A stretch of DNA of 64,000 nucleotides. Source: Glaciecola sp041380235. GTDB taxonomy: Bacteria > Pseudomonadota > Gammaproteobacteria > Enterobacterales > Alteromonadaceae. The position numbers and the translations under genes were made by a program. Shown here one piece after another: positions 7,858 to 16,443 of this stretch (position 1 is the first letter of the stretch; each line of letters begins with the position of its first letter). The stretch spans positions 112,133 through 176,132 of the forward strand of contig NZ_JBGIYY010000010.1 of NCBI RefSeq assembly GCF_041380235.1. Reading direction: 5' to 3'. The notes under the pieces are model-generated. The model saw nothing but the letters and a program-made list of their open reading frames with translations, made no database searches and had not been told where the DNA came from.

Positions 7858-9051
7858 GTGATAGAGACATGGCGCTGGTTTGGCCCAAGTGATTCAATTA
7901 GCCTCCAACGCATAAGGCAGGCTGGAGCAAGCGGTATCGTAACCTCCTTACATGAGGTTCCCACAGGGAATCTTTGGACAAAAGAAGCAATTCTTGAGCG
8001 TAAAGCATTAATCGAGTCCCATGGTTTAACCTGGGAAGTGATTGAGAGCATCCCCGTGCATAATAATATTAAAACTCGCACCGGCAACTATCAGCAACTT
8101 ATTGAAAACTATAAACAGTCGGTAGTTAATGCCGCTGAATGCGGCGTACCCACCATTTGTTATAATTTCATGCCTGTAGTGGATTGGACGCGCACTAATC
8201 TTATGTACAAATTACCTAACAATAGTCATGCATTGCGCTTTGAAATGACTGATTTCGCTGCTTACGATATCTTTATGCTAGAGCGAGAAGGCGCTAAAAC
8301 ATCCTATTCCAAAGAAGTGATTGAAAAAGCTGAGCGCTCGTTTGCGGCAATGAGCGATGAGGCTAAAAATGCATTAGAAAAGAACATCATTGCGGGCTTA
8401 CCGGGCGGTGAAGGTTCATATACCCGCGATTCCATTCGAAGCGCAATAGAAGAATTTATTGCCTTAGGCACTGAAGGCTTCCGAGACAATTTATTTGCTT
8501 TCTTAAACGAAGTGATCCCGCATGCTGAAAAAGCCGGCGCAAGAATGTGTATTCACCCGGATGATCCACCTTTTTCATTATTTGGACTACCAAGAGTGGT
8601 TTCTACAGCAGAAGATGCGCGTAAATTACTAGCGGCTTGTCCATCGCCGGCAAATGGCTTGACGATGTGCGCCGGCTCGTATGGCGCGCGCGGCGATAAC
8701 GACCTAGTAGGCATGGTTAACGAGTTTGGTTCTCGAGTATACTTCGTGCATTTGCGTAACGTAATTCGTGAATCTGACGGTTCGTTTTACGAGTCAGACC
8801 ATCTAGACGGTGATAATGATATGGTGGGCTTAGTGCAAGCCATACTGTCAGAGGAAAAGCGCCGTGAAACAGAGCAAGGTAGCGAAAATCTTATCCGCAT
8901 ACCAATGCGCCCTGATCATGGACACTTGCTTGACGATGAGTTAAATGACAAAAATGTGAAGCCAGGATATGGTTATACAGGACGGCTTAAAGGCTTAGCA
9001 GAGTTGCGTGGTGTGATTCACGCGGTGGGCGCATTTATGCAGGTTCGCTAA
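7858..9051 (+). CDS. uxuA: Mannonate dehydratase
   Basis: A 397-residue UxuA. Conserved blocks are ETWRWFGPSDSISLQRIRQA at the start, CYNFMPVVDWTRTNLMY, IAGLPGGEGSYT, MCIHPDDPPFSLFGLPRVVS, TMCAGSYGARGDNDL, YFVHLRN and IPMRPDHGHLLDDE, which hold the metal-binding Cys/His/Asp residues. It dehydrates D-mannonate to KDG. I chose the GTG at 7858 because GGGG lies 7 nt upstream and the protein then begins like other UxuA proteins; an earlier TTG at 7822 adds an unrelated N-terminus. It lies divergent from the operon that makes its substrate, with a GntR regulator gene 175 bp downstream. Confidence 0.95.
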   Translation: MIETWRWFGPSDSISLQRIRQAGASGIVTSLHEVPTGNLWTKEAILERKALIESHGLTWEVIESIPVHNNIKTRTGNYQQLIENYKQSVVNAAECGVPTICYNFMPVVDWTRTNLMYKLPNNSHALRFEMTDFAAYDIFMLEREGAKTSYSKEVIEKAERSFAAMSDEAKNALEKNIIAGLPGGEGSYTRDSIRSAIEEFIALGTEGFRDNLFAFLNEVIPHAEKAGARMCIHPDDPPFSLFGLPRVVSTAEDARKLLAACPSPANGLTMCAGSYGARGDNDLVGMVNEFGSRVYFVHLRNVIRESDGSFYESDHLDGDNDMVGLVQAILSEEKRRETEQGSENLIRIPMRPDHGHLLDDELNDKNVKPGYGYTGRLKGLAELRGVIHAVGAFMQVR

Positions 9052-9226
9052 ACTATTTAGCACCACCTAAAACGCTAAAGACTTCTCTAAATCTGTGTAG
9101 GTTGCCAGTGTTGTGTACTAAAAATTTGTAGTTTGACAGTCTCGGACATAGAATAACTGCCGAATAATGGGTAACGAACTTATTATTTGGTGTAATCTAC
9201 ACAACTATCCCTCAAGAGAAGAGTTC

Positions 9227-9931
9227 ATGAAGTCCTTGCAACTAGAAGTGGTTAAAAACGATCGTCTGTATATGAAAGTTGCAGAACAATTACGCAAACT
9301 CATTGAAACAGATGTTATCAAACCAGGCGAAAGGTTTCCGTCAGAGCGTGAATTGGCCGATCAACTCGGCGTCAGCAGACCCACTGTAAGAGAAGCGATG
9401 ATTGCGTTAGAGATGACTGGCGTGATTGAAATTCGCTCGGGCTCTGGCATATATGCACGCAAAGTCAAATCGATGAGCACTTTACTCAAGGATGATTCAG
9501 GCATTGGTCCTTTTGAGATCTTAGAAATACGTCAAATTATAGAAGCTGAGGCTTGCGCTTTAGCCGCAGAGCGCATCAGCGAGGAAGAATTAGTCCAGCT
9601 TAAACAGACCTTAAGAGAGATGAAAGAAGAGGAAAAACGAGAAGACTCTTCCGAAAAAGCAGACCAACGTTTTCACGAAATTATTGCACAATCTTCGCAA
9701 AATAGCGCTATTGAATCAGTGGTTAGCTGGTTGTGGAAGCTCAGAAACGAATCAATGTTAAGCACGGCTTTTTTAGCTCGTATTCGCAAAGAAGGGATCC
9801 ATCCTTCCATAAGTGAACACCAAGCAATTTATGACGCCTTAGCAGCGCGCGATGCAGAGGCGGCGAGACAAGCAATGAAAAGACACTTAGAATCTGCGAC
9901 CGAAAACGCAGCAAAACACTTTAACAAGTAA
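9227..9931 (+). CDS. GntR/FCD transcriptional regulator of the uronate operons
   Basis: A 234-residue FadR-subfamily GntR regulator. The winged helix at residues about 10-75 carries PGERFPSERELADQLGVSRP and TVREAMIALEMTGVIEIRSG. A C-terminal FCD ligand-binding domain starts with ILEIRQIIEAEACALAAERI and includes DQRFHEIIAQSSQNSAIESV. This is the ExuR/UxuR-like branch that senses hexuronate intermediates. The ATG at 9227 follows AAGAGAAGAG at good spacing; an upstream ATG at 9167 adds an unconserved leader. The TTGGT...ACCAA palindromes at 7496 and 10489 are its probable operators. A second FCD regulator occurs at 39969-40706. Confidence 0.9.
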   Translation: MKSLQLEVVKNDRLYMKVAEQLRKLIETDVIKPGERFPSERELADQLGVSRPTVREAMIALEMTGVIEIRSGSGIYARKVKSMSTLLKDDSGIGPFEILEIRQIIEAEACALAAERISEEELVQLKQTLREMKEEEKREDSSEKADQRFHEIIAQSSQNSAIESVVSWLWKLRNESMLSTAFLARIRKEGIHPSISEHQAIYDALAARDAEAARQAMKRHLESATENAAKHFNK

Positions 9932-9939
9932 TCTCTTGG

Positions 9940-10378
9940 CTCTCAGTTTACAATAGGTATAAACTTTTTTCTGTTTTAATCTTTGCATAATCTGGTAATC
10001 ATACAAAGAGCTGATCACTGGTGTTTTGGAAATGTCGCGATAGTATGTATTGACGCCATATTGAATCTCAAACTCTCGATTGCTATGCACGCCTATCATG
10101 TTAAGTTCTTCTCCATCTAAAGAGCCCGAAAGCAAGAATTACTGAATGTGTATCGTCTAGGTAATCATTTGCAATCGCTCCATAATCGAGCACGTTAAAT
10201 ACTTTGCCGCTAGGTTGGGGGAGCTGCATTTCCGCATTTTTTGTATCCTGCGTAAGAATAATCTGGAATGTAACAGTCATCGGGCACTGGATTATTTGAT
10301 GCATTGTTGGCTTCGCTAAGCAGCTGCACCCAAGCTTAAAGCAAGCCCTAATATTATGAAGATGCTTTCTACGCACAT
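9940..10378 (-). pseudogene. Decayed exported pectate-lyase-fold protein (frameshifts plus internal deletion)
   Basis: Read on the minus strand, pieces of one protein appear in successive frames. First comes a signal peptide (ESIFIILGLALSLGAAA) from an ATG at 10378, ending in a stop. Next is NASNNPVPDDCYIPDYSYAGYK in another frame. Then NAEMQLPQPSGKVFNVLDYG and AIANDYLDDTHSVI in a third frame. Finally SLDGEELNMIGVHSN and DISKTPVISSLYDYQIMQRL resemble a C-terminus. The VFNVLDYGA...DD motif is the start of a pectate-lyase-3/GH28-like beta-helix. The long central part is missing, so the gene is dead. It may once have been the polysaccharide-cleaving enzyme of this module. Confidence 0.75.
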
Positions 10379-10488
10379 GTATTGCCTCAAAACATCACCT
10401 GCATTAAGCGTTTTCATATGCTTCAACTTGTTTAACATCGTTAATATATGCAATCTAGCGAGTATTTCTTGCTAAGTTATTTGGAGTG

Positions 10489-10524
10489 GTGGTAATGTGG
10501 CCTTACCAAAAAAGATGGTATATT
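10489..10524 (+). promoter_or_regulatory. Promoter/operator of the GH2 gene
   Basis: The 21 bp at 10489-10509 match the kduI/uxuA operator at 19 of 21 positions (arms GTGGTAATG and CCTTACCAA around TGG). As at 7496, 9 nt follow and then a -10-like box, TATATT (10519-10524). The identical layout supports control by the same GntR regulator. Confidence 0.65.
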
Positions 10525-10622
10525 GTTTAACAAAATTTGAACATGATGCGCTTTTTAGATCAGCCAAGCCTTGGCAAAATATTGCGCGAAGGATTTTTCA
10601 TAGCACTTAATTTGGACACAAT

Positions 10623-13082
10623 ATGAAGGTAACAAATATTTTAATGACGGCATTAGGTGCTAGCCTGCTGTTTGGTTTGATGGCTTGTGACAAAGTGCAG
10701 ACGCCTGAGTCGGCTGATACGGTAAACAGCCTTACTAGCGACTTGACGATGGTTATAATCAATAACGAGCGTCAGAAAATTTCTGAAAATTGGCTGTATC
10801 TTGAGAATGCCACAACAGTTATAACAGATGCTCGAGCAATGAACGATTGGCAAGCTGTAGACCTTCCCCATACCTGGAATGCCAACGACACCACCGATGT
10901 CATAACTGGCTATCGTCGCGATGGCTCATGGTATCGCAAAGCAATTTCACTCAGCCCTTCACCAGACAAACGATACTTTTTACACTTCGAAGCAGCCCAA
11001 ATGAAAGCAAGCGTTTATGTAAACGGTGAGCGCGCTGGTGAGCACATTGGCGGCTACATAAGCTTTGATGTTGAGGTAAGCGAGTTTCTTCAATCCGGAA
11101 AAAATGAAATTTTAGTACGCGTAGATAACGGCGTAGATAAAGATTTAGTGCCCTCACAAAAAGCCGATTTTTTCCAATACGGCGGATTAACACGCGATGT
11201 ATGGTTGATGAGCACACCACAACAACGCCTCAAGCAAGTACGTATCAGTACTCCAGAAGTTTCAAAACAAAGTGCAAGCGTGACCTTAGAGAATATCACC
11301 GACTTTGTCGGAGATTTTACTGCGGCTGGTTTTCGTACGAGCATCACAGCCCCTAACGGTGAAGTGGTTGTTAACACCGATGGACAAAGCTTTACTATAG
11401 ATAATCCTTCACTATGGTCACCCGATACGCCTCAGCTATATACGCTAAAGACCGAAATGTTAGACGCCTCTGGCCGGGTTATTGACACTTTCGAAGATAA
11501 CTTTGGTTTGCGTTGGTTTGAATTTAAAGCCAATGGCCCATTTTATTTTAACGGCGAGCGCCTACTACTCAGAGGCACACATTTGCATGAAGGTCATGCT
11601 GGTTATGGCTCTGCAATGACCGACGAACAACGTATTGCTGATTTGACAGCGATTAAAGAATTAGGCGCAAATTTTGTACGTTTGGGTCACTATTCCCATG
11701 ACCCAGTGATCTATGATACGGCAGACCGACTCGGCATTATTTTATACGACGAAGTGCCATGGAATCGTGGCGGCATTGGTGGCGAGCAGTGGCGCAAAAA
11801 TACCCAGCACATGACCCGTCGAATGATTGAGCAAAACTACAATCGCGCCAGCGTGATCTTATGGTCACTAGGAAACGAGATGTATTGGCTACCTGATGTT
11901 ATAGGCGGGGGCGACAAAGCACGCGTAGCTGATGAGTTGCAACTGTTGCACAATATTGCCAAGGAGATTGACCCTGGGCGTTTAACCACCATACGTAAAT
12001 TTCCTGAAGGCGCTGATATTGTCGACGTTTACTCCCCCTCAATTTGGGCAGGATGGTACGGTGGTGGTTATGTGCAATATCAAGAAGCTATTGAGATTGC
12101 GCGTGCTCAGCATCCCTACTTACTGCACATGGAATATGGGGGCAGCTCTCATGTTGGTCGTTTTTTAGACCAACCTTTTGGACGTTTCGGTACCTCAGAT
12201 CCTGAAAATTTGGGTACGGTAGAGGAAGCGGTTAACCAAACCGGTGTAATTTCGGTGGCGAAATCTAAGGTTTGGGATATGAGCTACATGATTGATTTGT
12301 TTGATTGGTATTTACGTATATCCGAAACCGACCCCAATTTTGCCGGCAGCGCACAATGGGCGTTCAAAGATTTTGGCACGCCCATTCGCCCCGAGAACCC
12401 ACTTCCCTTTGTTAATATGAAAGGCCTTGTGCAGCGCGATGGTATTAAAAAAGACGTTTACCATGTTTTTGCCAGTTACTGGAAAAAAGAGCCTGCGTGC
12501 TGGATTGAGAGTCCTCAGTGGAACTACAGGGTTGGCAATAAGGGAGAAACGAAAACTATATCGGTTTTCTGTAATACCCATAGTGCACAATTATCATTAA
12601 ATGGCGAAGCCTTAGAAACCAAACAAAGGGACATCACTCAGTATCCAGCTTCTGGCCTAACTTGGGATCTGGTGTTTGCTGAGGGTGCTAACACGCTTTC
12701 TGTGGATGGTTTTGATACTTTGGGTCAGCTAGTAGCCGAACATAGCTACGACCTTACTTACAACACAAATCGAATCGGACGAATGGTAGATATTGTCCTT
12801 AGCACTTCAGCCAACAGTGATGGCTCTCTAACGCTATTGGCTGAAGCTCAAGATAAAGACGGCAACAGAGTGGTAAGTATGAATGACCGAGGCTATTTCA
12901 CAATTGATGGCGGTGGACGTTTTTTACAAGACCATGGAACACCAACAGGAAGCCAAACCAGGGAATTTGCGAACGGTACATCTTCGATTATTGTTTACCC
13001 AGGTAAGACTGAGTCAGTTGTAAATATACAAACCCAAGATTACCGCGGTTATTACATCACTATTCCTGCAACACAAAATTAA
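10623..13082 (+). CDS. Glycoside hydrolase family 2 lipoprotein (beta-galactosidase/beta-glucuronidase type)
   Basis: An 819-residue exported enzyme with a lipobox (LLFGLMACD, Cys22). An N-terminal sugar-binding jelly-roll domain contains VDLPHTWNAND and GSWYRKAISL. An Ig-like domain and the GH2 TIM barrel follow. The acid/base Glu419 lies in SVILWSLGNEMYW and the nucleophile Glu504 in YLLHMEYGGSS. A C-terminal Ig-like domain follows the barrel. GH2 enzymes remove terminal beta-linked galactose, glucuronate or related sugars; the substrate is not readable from sequence. The operator shared with kduI/uxuA suggests it releases sugars or uronates in the periplasm for the uronate module. Confidence 0.9.
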   Translation: MKVTNILMTALGASLLFGLMACDKVQTPESADTVNSLTSDLTMVIINNERQKISENWLYLENATTVITDARAMNDWQAVDLPHTWNANDTTDVITGYRRDGSWYRKAISLSPSPDKRYFLHFEAAQMKASVYVNGERAGEHIGGYISFDVEVSEFLQSGKNEILVRVDNGVDKDLVPSQKADFFQYGGLTRDVWLMSTPQQRLKQVRISTPEVSKQSASVTLENITDFVGDFTAAGFRTSITAPNGEVVVNTDGQSFTIDNPSLWSPDTPQLYTLKTEMLDASGRVIDTFEDNFGLRWFEFKANGPFYFNGERLLLRGTHLHEGHAGYGSAMTDEQRIADLTAIKELGANFVRLGHYSHDPVIYDTADRLGIILYDEVPWNRGGIGGEQWRKNTQHMTRRMIEQNYNRASVILWSLGNEMYWLPDVIGGGDKARVADELQLLHNIAKEIDPGRLTTIRKFPEGADIVDVYSPSIWAGWYGGGYVQYQEAIEIARAQHPYLLHMEYGGSSHVGRFLDQPFGRFGTSDPENLGTVEEAVNQTGVISVAKSKVWDMSYMIDLFDWYLRISETDPNFAGSAQWAFKDFGTPIRPENPLPFVNMKGLVQRDGIKKDVYHVFASYWKKEPACWIESPQWNYRVGNKGETKTISVFCNTHSAQLSLNGEALETKQRDITQYPASGLTWDLVFAEGANTLSVDGFDTLGQLVAEHSYDLTYNTNRIGRMVDIVLSTSANSDGSLTLLAEAQDKDGNRVVSMNDRGYFTIDGGGRFLQDHGTPTGSQTREFANGTSSIIVYPGKTESVVNIQTQDYRGYYITIPATQN

Positions 13083-13108
13083 ATCTATATCAGTCTAAGA
13101 ATGGCGGC

Positions 13109-13126
13109 AAGGTGAGCGTTCACCTT
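13109..13126 (+). terminator. Weak hairpin downstream of the GH2 gene
   Basis: AAGGTGA-GCGT-TCACCTT forms a 7-bp stem 27 bp past the stop codon. It lacks a good T-tract, so it is at best a weak terminator. Confidence 0.3.
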
Positions 13127-13143
13127 ATCGTTATTGGTCTTTG

Positions 13144-13280
13144 TTAAGCATTTTCAATCGTCAAAGATTGCAGTAAACCTGGTAAAAAGGTACTCATTGA
13201 TGAGAAGTTCGTGACTATAATTAAAACTAAAATCACGCCAAACTACAGTGACAACATCACTCTACGTGGGTTTTTCGCTC
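13144..13280 (-). pseudogene. Remnant of a second TRAP dctM gene, C-terminal fragment
   Basis: On the minus strand the stretch reads KNPRRVMLSL, stop, FGVILVLIIVTNFSSMSTF and LPGLLQSLTIENA, stop. This lines up with the C-terminus of the intact DctM at 36807-38096 (residues about 393-427: KMVKPMLPLYVGMIVVL then TTFPSISTYLPGLL). The in-frame stop replaces a Tyr codon and no upstream coding region remains. DNA similarity to 36820-36905 is visible by eye. This is a fragment distinct from that at 955-1130, since the two cover different parts of the protein. Confidence 0.75.
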
Positions 13281-13297
13281 ACAATAGGGATCTTATG

Positions 13298-14122
13298 CTA
13301 GTTCGTTAACATCTTCCCGCATACTTCTTTATATAGCTTCATAGCCACCATCGCAGTGATATTGTTAACATCCCTAACGGGGTTATATTCCACTATATCT
13401 GCGCCGATAATTGGTGCCTCAATACTTTGGATTACCGCAAGCATTTGCCTAACGCTCAAACCACCTGGCTCTTGATGAGACACGCCTGGTGCATATGCGG
13501 GGTCGAGCGCATCGATATCTATCGAGATATACACTGGGCCAGTGAGCTTAACTTGTTCAGGCCCTTGCCAATGCCTCATTTCATGGATTTCAACATTAAA
13601 GCGCTCGGCTTGTTCACGCTGATGTTTGTTTAAAGTACGGATACCTACCTGCACCAAACGAGAGGCCAAGCCATTTTCCATGATTCGAGCAAAGGGCGAT
13701 GCATGCGAATGAGGGTTGCCTGCAAAATTATCATACAAGTCAGGATGCGCATCAAAGTGTAAAATTGTGATCTTGTCATGGTCTTTTGCTAAAGATTTGA
13801 TGATCGGATAGGTGATGGAATGATCGCCACCAAGCACCAGGGGTTTAGCTCCCTTAATAGATATTGCCGCTATGGCCTTTTGAATGGCAGGAAAAGCATC
13901 GTCGTCTTGGCACCACACTATATCGCCTAGATTTTTGATGTGCGGATGCGCTTTTAAATCCACACCTAATTCCGTTGTGGCATTAGCAAAGCCACCAAAA
14001 ATGGTATCTCGAATAAGCTTAGGCGCAAGCGCCGCGCCTTTTAATTGCGAAGAATACGCATCAAAGGGCACGCCTATTAGCGCAACGTCATTGGCAACTA
14101 CACCGCTAAAATCCACACCCAT
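13298..14122 (-). CDS. Agmatinase/ureohydrolase family protein
   Basis: A 274-residue ureohydrolase of the arginase/agmatinase fold. All binuclear Mn-binding motifs are present: GGDHSITYP, LHFDAHPDLYD and SIDIDALDPAYAPG. The family cleaves guanidino compounds (agmatine, guanidinobutyrate, arginine, formiminoglutamate) with release of urea or formamide; the exact substrate is open. An ATG at 14122 with AAAGG 8 nt upstream was chosen; a TTG at 14155 would add 11 residues. The gene is 53 bp downstream of the rhodanese gene on the same strand, so the two may be co-transcribed. Confidence 0.8.
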   Translation of the reverse strand: MGVDFSGVVANDVALIGVPFDAYSSQLKGAALAPKLIRDTIFGGFANATTELGVDLKAHPHIKNLGDIVWCQDDDAFPAIQKAIAAISIKGAKPLVLGGDHSITYPIIKSLAKDHDKITILHFDAHPDLYDNFAGNPHSHASPFARIMENGLASRLVQVGIRTLNKHQREQAERFNVEIHEMRHWQGPEQVKLTGPVYISIDIDALDPAYAPGVSHQEPGGLSVRQMLAVIQSIEAPIIGADIVEYNPVRDVNNITAMVAMKLYKEVCGKMLTN

Positions 14123-14175
14123 TCTTAAGCCTTTATTGTTATTGCTTACAATCAAATATGCCCGACCAGCAGGGC

Positions 14176-14529
14176 TTAATCGTCTTTTTCGCTAACCACT
14201 AAATCGCTGATGCCGCCTAGATTGGTCACATTAGTAAAACCTTGCGCTTCTAAAAAATCTTTCGCGCGCTCGGCTCTGCCACCAGAACGACAATACAATA
14301 CGACGGGCTTATTTTTATCTAAACCTGCAAAGCCCTCACCTTCTAAAATTGTAGTATGCGGAAGATGCATGGCTGCAGGATGATGACCTTCTTTCCACTC
14401 TGCGTCTGAACGCACATCAATCACTTGTACATCACTGTCAAAAGCTTGGTACTGCACTTTATCTTCTGCCGACACACACATGCTTAACAGCATTGCCATC
14501 GCTATCATTACTTTAAAGAATTTGTTCAT
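14176..14529 (-). CDS. Periplasmic rhodanese-like protein
   Basis: A 117-residue single-domain rhodanese with a signal peptide (MNKFFKVMIAMAMLLSMCVSA). It carries VIDVRSDAEWKEGHHPAAMH and the active-site loop VLYCRSGGRAERA with catalytic Cys. It resembles PspE-type periplasmic sulfurtransferases. The ATG at 14529 follows GGAAGG; an ATG 5 codons upstream is less well placed. It precedes the agmatinase-like gene. No functional link between them is apparent. Confidence 0.88.
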   Translation of the reverse strand: MNKFFKVMIAMAMLLSMCVSAEDKVQYQAFDSDVQVIDVRSDAEWKEGHHPAAMHLPHTTILEGEGFAGLDKNKPVVLYCRSGGRAERAKDFLEAQGFTNVTNLGGISDLVVSEKDD

Positions 14530-14881
14530 AAACTTACCTTCCAATTATTTTATTCAGCAAAATTTCAATATACCTTAAAACTCAACAGCCACAATAAAGA
14601 TCAATATAATGACGCAAACTGTCTGGGTAATCATATAGCCTACATCATCATGCCCGAAAACGCCCTCGCTACTTTAGCATATTGAATAGATCAACTATGT
14701 CAGCTATTCTTCGAACACGGTAATATGCACCAAAACACGAGTTTGGTAATCCTCACATTCTACGAATGATGACCCTGCCAATTAAAGACCGTTTTTCTGC
14801 ACATTTTTCGGACATATCATAATCCGCTGCAAAGTATCAAACCACAAATAGCGATTGACCCTAAACAAGGTACACAGAACT
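14530..14881. other. Divergent intergenic region upstream of the sugar porter gene
   Basis: No gene seen. A half-site-like TTTGGTAAT occurs at 14742-14750 and CCAAT at 14778-14782, reminiscent of the uronate operators but without their symmetry. No clear -35/-10 pair is recognised. Confidence 0.4.
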
Positions 14882-16438
14882 ATGTCTACATCATCTAATA
14901 ATAAAGGCTTTACCAATGCCCTTGTCGTCGCATTAGGCGGGTTCTTGATGGGCTTCGATGCCTCTGTGATATCGGGCGTGGTATCGTTTATCGAAGAAGA
15001 CTTTCAGTTAGACAAAATTCAGGTTGGCTGGGCGGTTGCATCGCTAACCCTAACTGCCTCGTTAGCCATGCTAGCGGCAGGCCCTTTGAGTCAGCGCTTT
15101 GGTCGTGTTCAGGTGCTAAAATTCGCCGCCGCTCTGTTTGCTATCTCGGCTATTTTGTCGGCCTTTGCGCCTAGCTATTTTTGGCTAGTTGCAGCACGTA
15201 TGCTTGGCGGATTTGGCGTGGGTGCAGCGCTGATCATTGCGCCTATGTACATAGCAGAATCTTCACCTGCAGAACTGCGAGGGCGCAGAGTATCACTCAA
15301 TCAACTCAATATTGTGATTGGGATCTCAGCCGCATTCTTTAGTAATTACCTTATATTGTTGTTGGCGCAATCAGACGTCGCGAGCATTAACCTTGAAAAC
15401 GCTTGGCGTTGGATGTTGGGCATAGAAGCAGTGCCAGCCTTGCTGTATTTGTTCGGGCTGTTTTCGGTGCCTGAAAGTCCTCGTTGGTTAATGCTCAAAG
15501 GCCAGCCTGAAAAAGCTGAAGAAGTATTGGCTCAACTGATTGGGCAAGACAAAGCAAGAGCCGAAATTACCTCGATTGCGGTAGATTTAGCGCGCCCAAA
15601 CAGCATTGCGCCTATTAAAGAGCTTTGGCAAAAACCTATGCGACTGGCACTTTTGCTGGGCCTTACGATTGCTATCACTCAACAAATAACCGGCATCAAT
15701 GCGGTGTTTTTCTATGCACCTATGATTTTTGAGCAATCGGGCATTGGCACCAACGCTTCATTCGTTCAAGCCATTTTGGTTGGACTCGTTAATTTAGTCT
15801 TTACGCTGTTAGCCATTGCCTTTATTGATAAAATTGGGCGTAAACCATTATTGGTATTTGGCTTAAGCGGCATCACCTTTTTTATGATGCTGTTGGCCTA
15901 TCAATTCTCTAACGCCACTTATGTATTAAATGCCGTAGACCTGCAAGGGCTGGACGCACCGATAGTGGCACAACTACAAAGCCTGCAAGCACAGGTATTT
16001 AATTCTGACATCGCCTTTAAAGAGGCGCTTTCATCAAGCTTAGGTTTACCAGATGCATTGCGCCTAGAAGCGCAATTGCTCACTGCGGCAATAAGCATTA
16101 ATGCCACATGGGTACTCATCGGCATATTGGGGTTTGTGGCCTGCTTTGCAATCTCAATAGGACCGGTGATGTGGGTACTATTTTCTGAGCTGTTCCCAAA
16201 CCGCATTCGCGCGATTGCCGTATCTTGCGTAGGTTTAGTTAATTCAGCCGTGAGCTTTTTAGTGCAGCTTGTCTTCCCGTGGGAATTAGCCAACTTTGGT
16301 AGCGCTACTACCTTTGCAATCTATGGCGGGTTTTCGCTGATTGGCTTGTTAATTTTAGTACGCTATTTACCTGAAACCAAAGGGCAAAGCCTTGAATCTA
16401 TCGAAGCACTCTTGCACACGCCTGCGACTAAGGCTTAG
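14882..16438 (+). CDS. MFS sugar porter family transporter
   Basis: An inner-membrane transporter of about 518 residues with 12 predicted helices. Sugar-porter signatures are GGFLMGFDASVISGVV in helix 1, SQRFGRVQ, AESSPAELRGRRVSLNQLNI, PESPRWLMLKG, QQITGINAVFFYAP, DKIGRKPLLV and PETKGQSLES. This family imports monosaccharides by proton symport. There is an unusual hydrophilic insert of about 60 residues between helices 9 and 10 (coordinates about 15925-16110). An ATG at 14882 was preferred to a TTG at 14855. The next gene, a glycosidase lipoprotein, starts 5 bp after the stop codon, so the two likely form an operon releasing and importing a sugar. Confidence 0.9.
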   Translation: MSTSSNNKGFTNALVVALGGFLMGFDASVISGVVSFIEEDFQLDKIQVGWAVASLTLTASLAMLAAGPLSQRFGRVQVLKFAAALFAISAILSAFAPSYFWLVAARMLGGFGVGAALIIAPMYIAESSPAELRGRRVSLNQLNIVIGISAAFFSNYLILLLAQSDVASINLENAWRWMLGIEAVPALLYLFGLFSVPESPRWLMLKGQPEKAEEVLAQLIGQDKARAEITSIAVDLARPNSIAPIKELWQKPMRLALLLGLTIAITQQITGINAVFFYAPMIFEQSGIGTNASFVQAILVGLVNLVFTLLAIAFIDKIGRKPLLVFGLSGITFFMMLLAYQFSNATYVLNAVDLQGLDAPIVAQLQSLQAQVFNSDIAFKEALSSSLGLPDALRLEAQLLTAAISINATWVLIGILGFVACFAISIGPVMWVLFSELFPNRIRAIAVSCVGLVNSAVSFLVQLVFPWELANFGSATTFAIYGGFSLIGLLILVRYLPETKGQSLESIEALLHTPATKA

Positions 16439-16443
16439 GGCGC

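Noticed and set aside
10101..10376. Small stand-alone minus-strand protein of about 90 residues
   Set aside because: It is one frame of a frameshifted pectate-lyase-fold gene; neighbouring frames carry the rest, so it is annotated as part of a pseudogene.
14742..14782. Uronate-type operator upstream of the sugar porter
   Set aside because: Only one half-site (TTTGGTAAT) and a loose CCAAT are present, without symmetry or a -10 at the expected distance.
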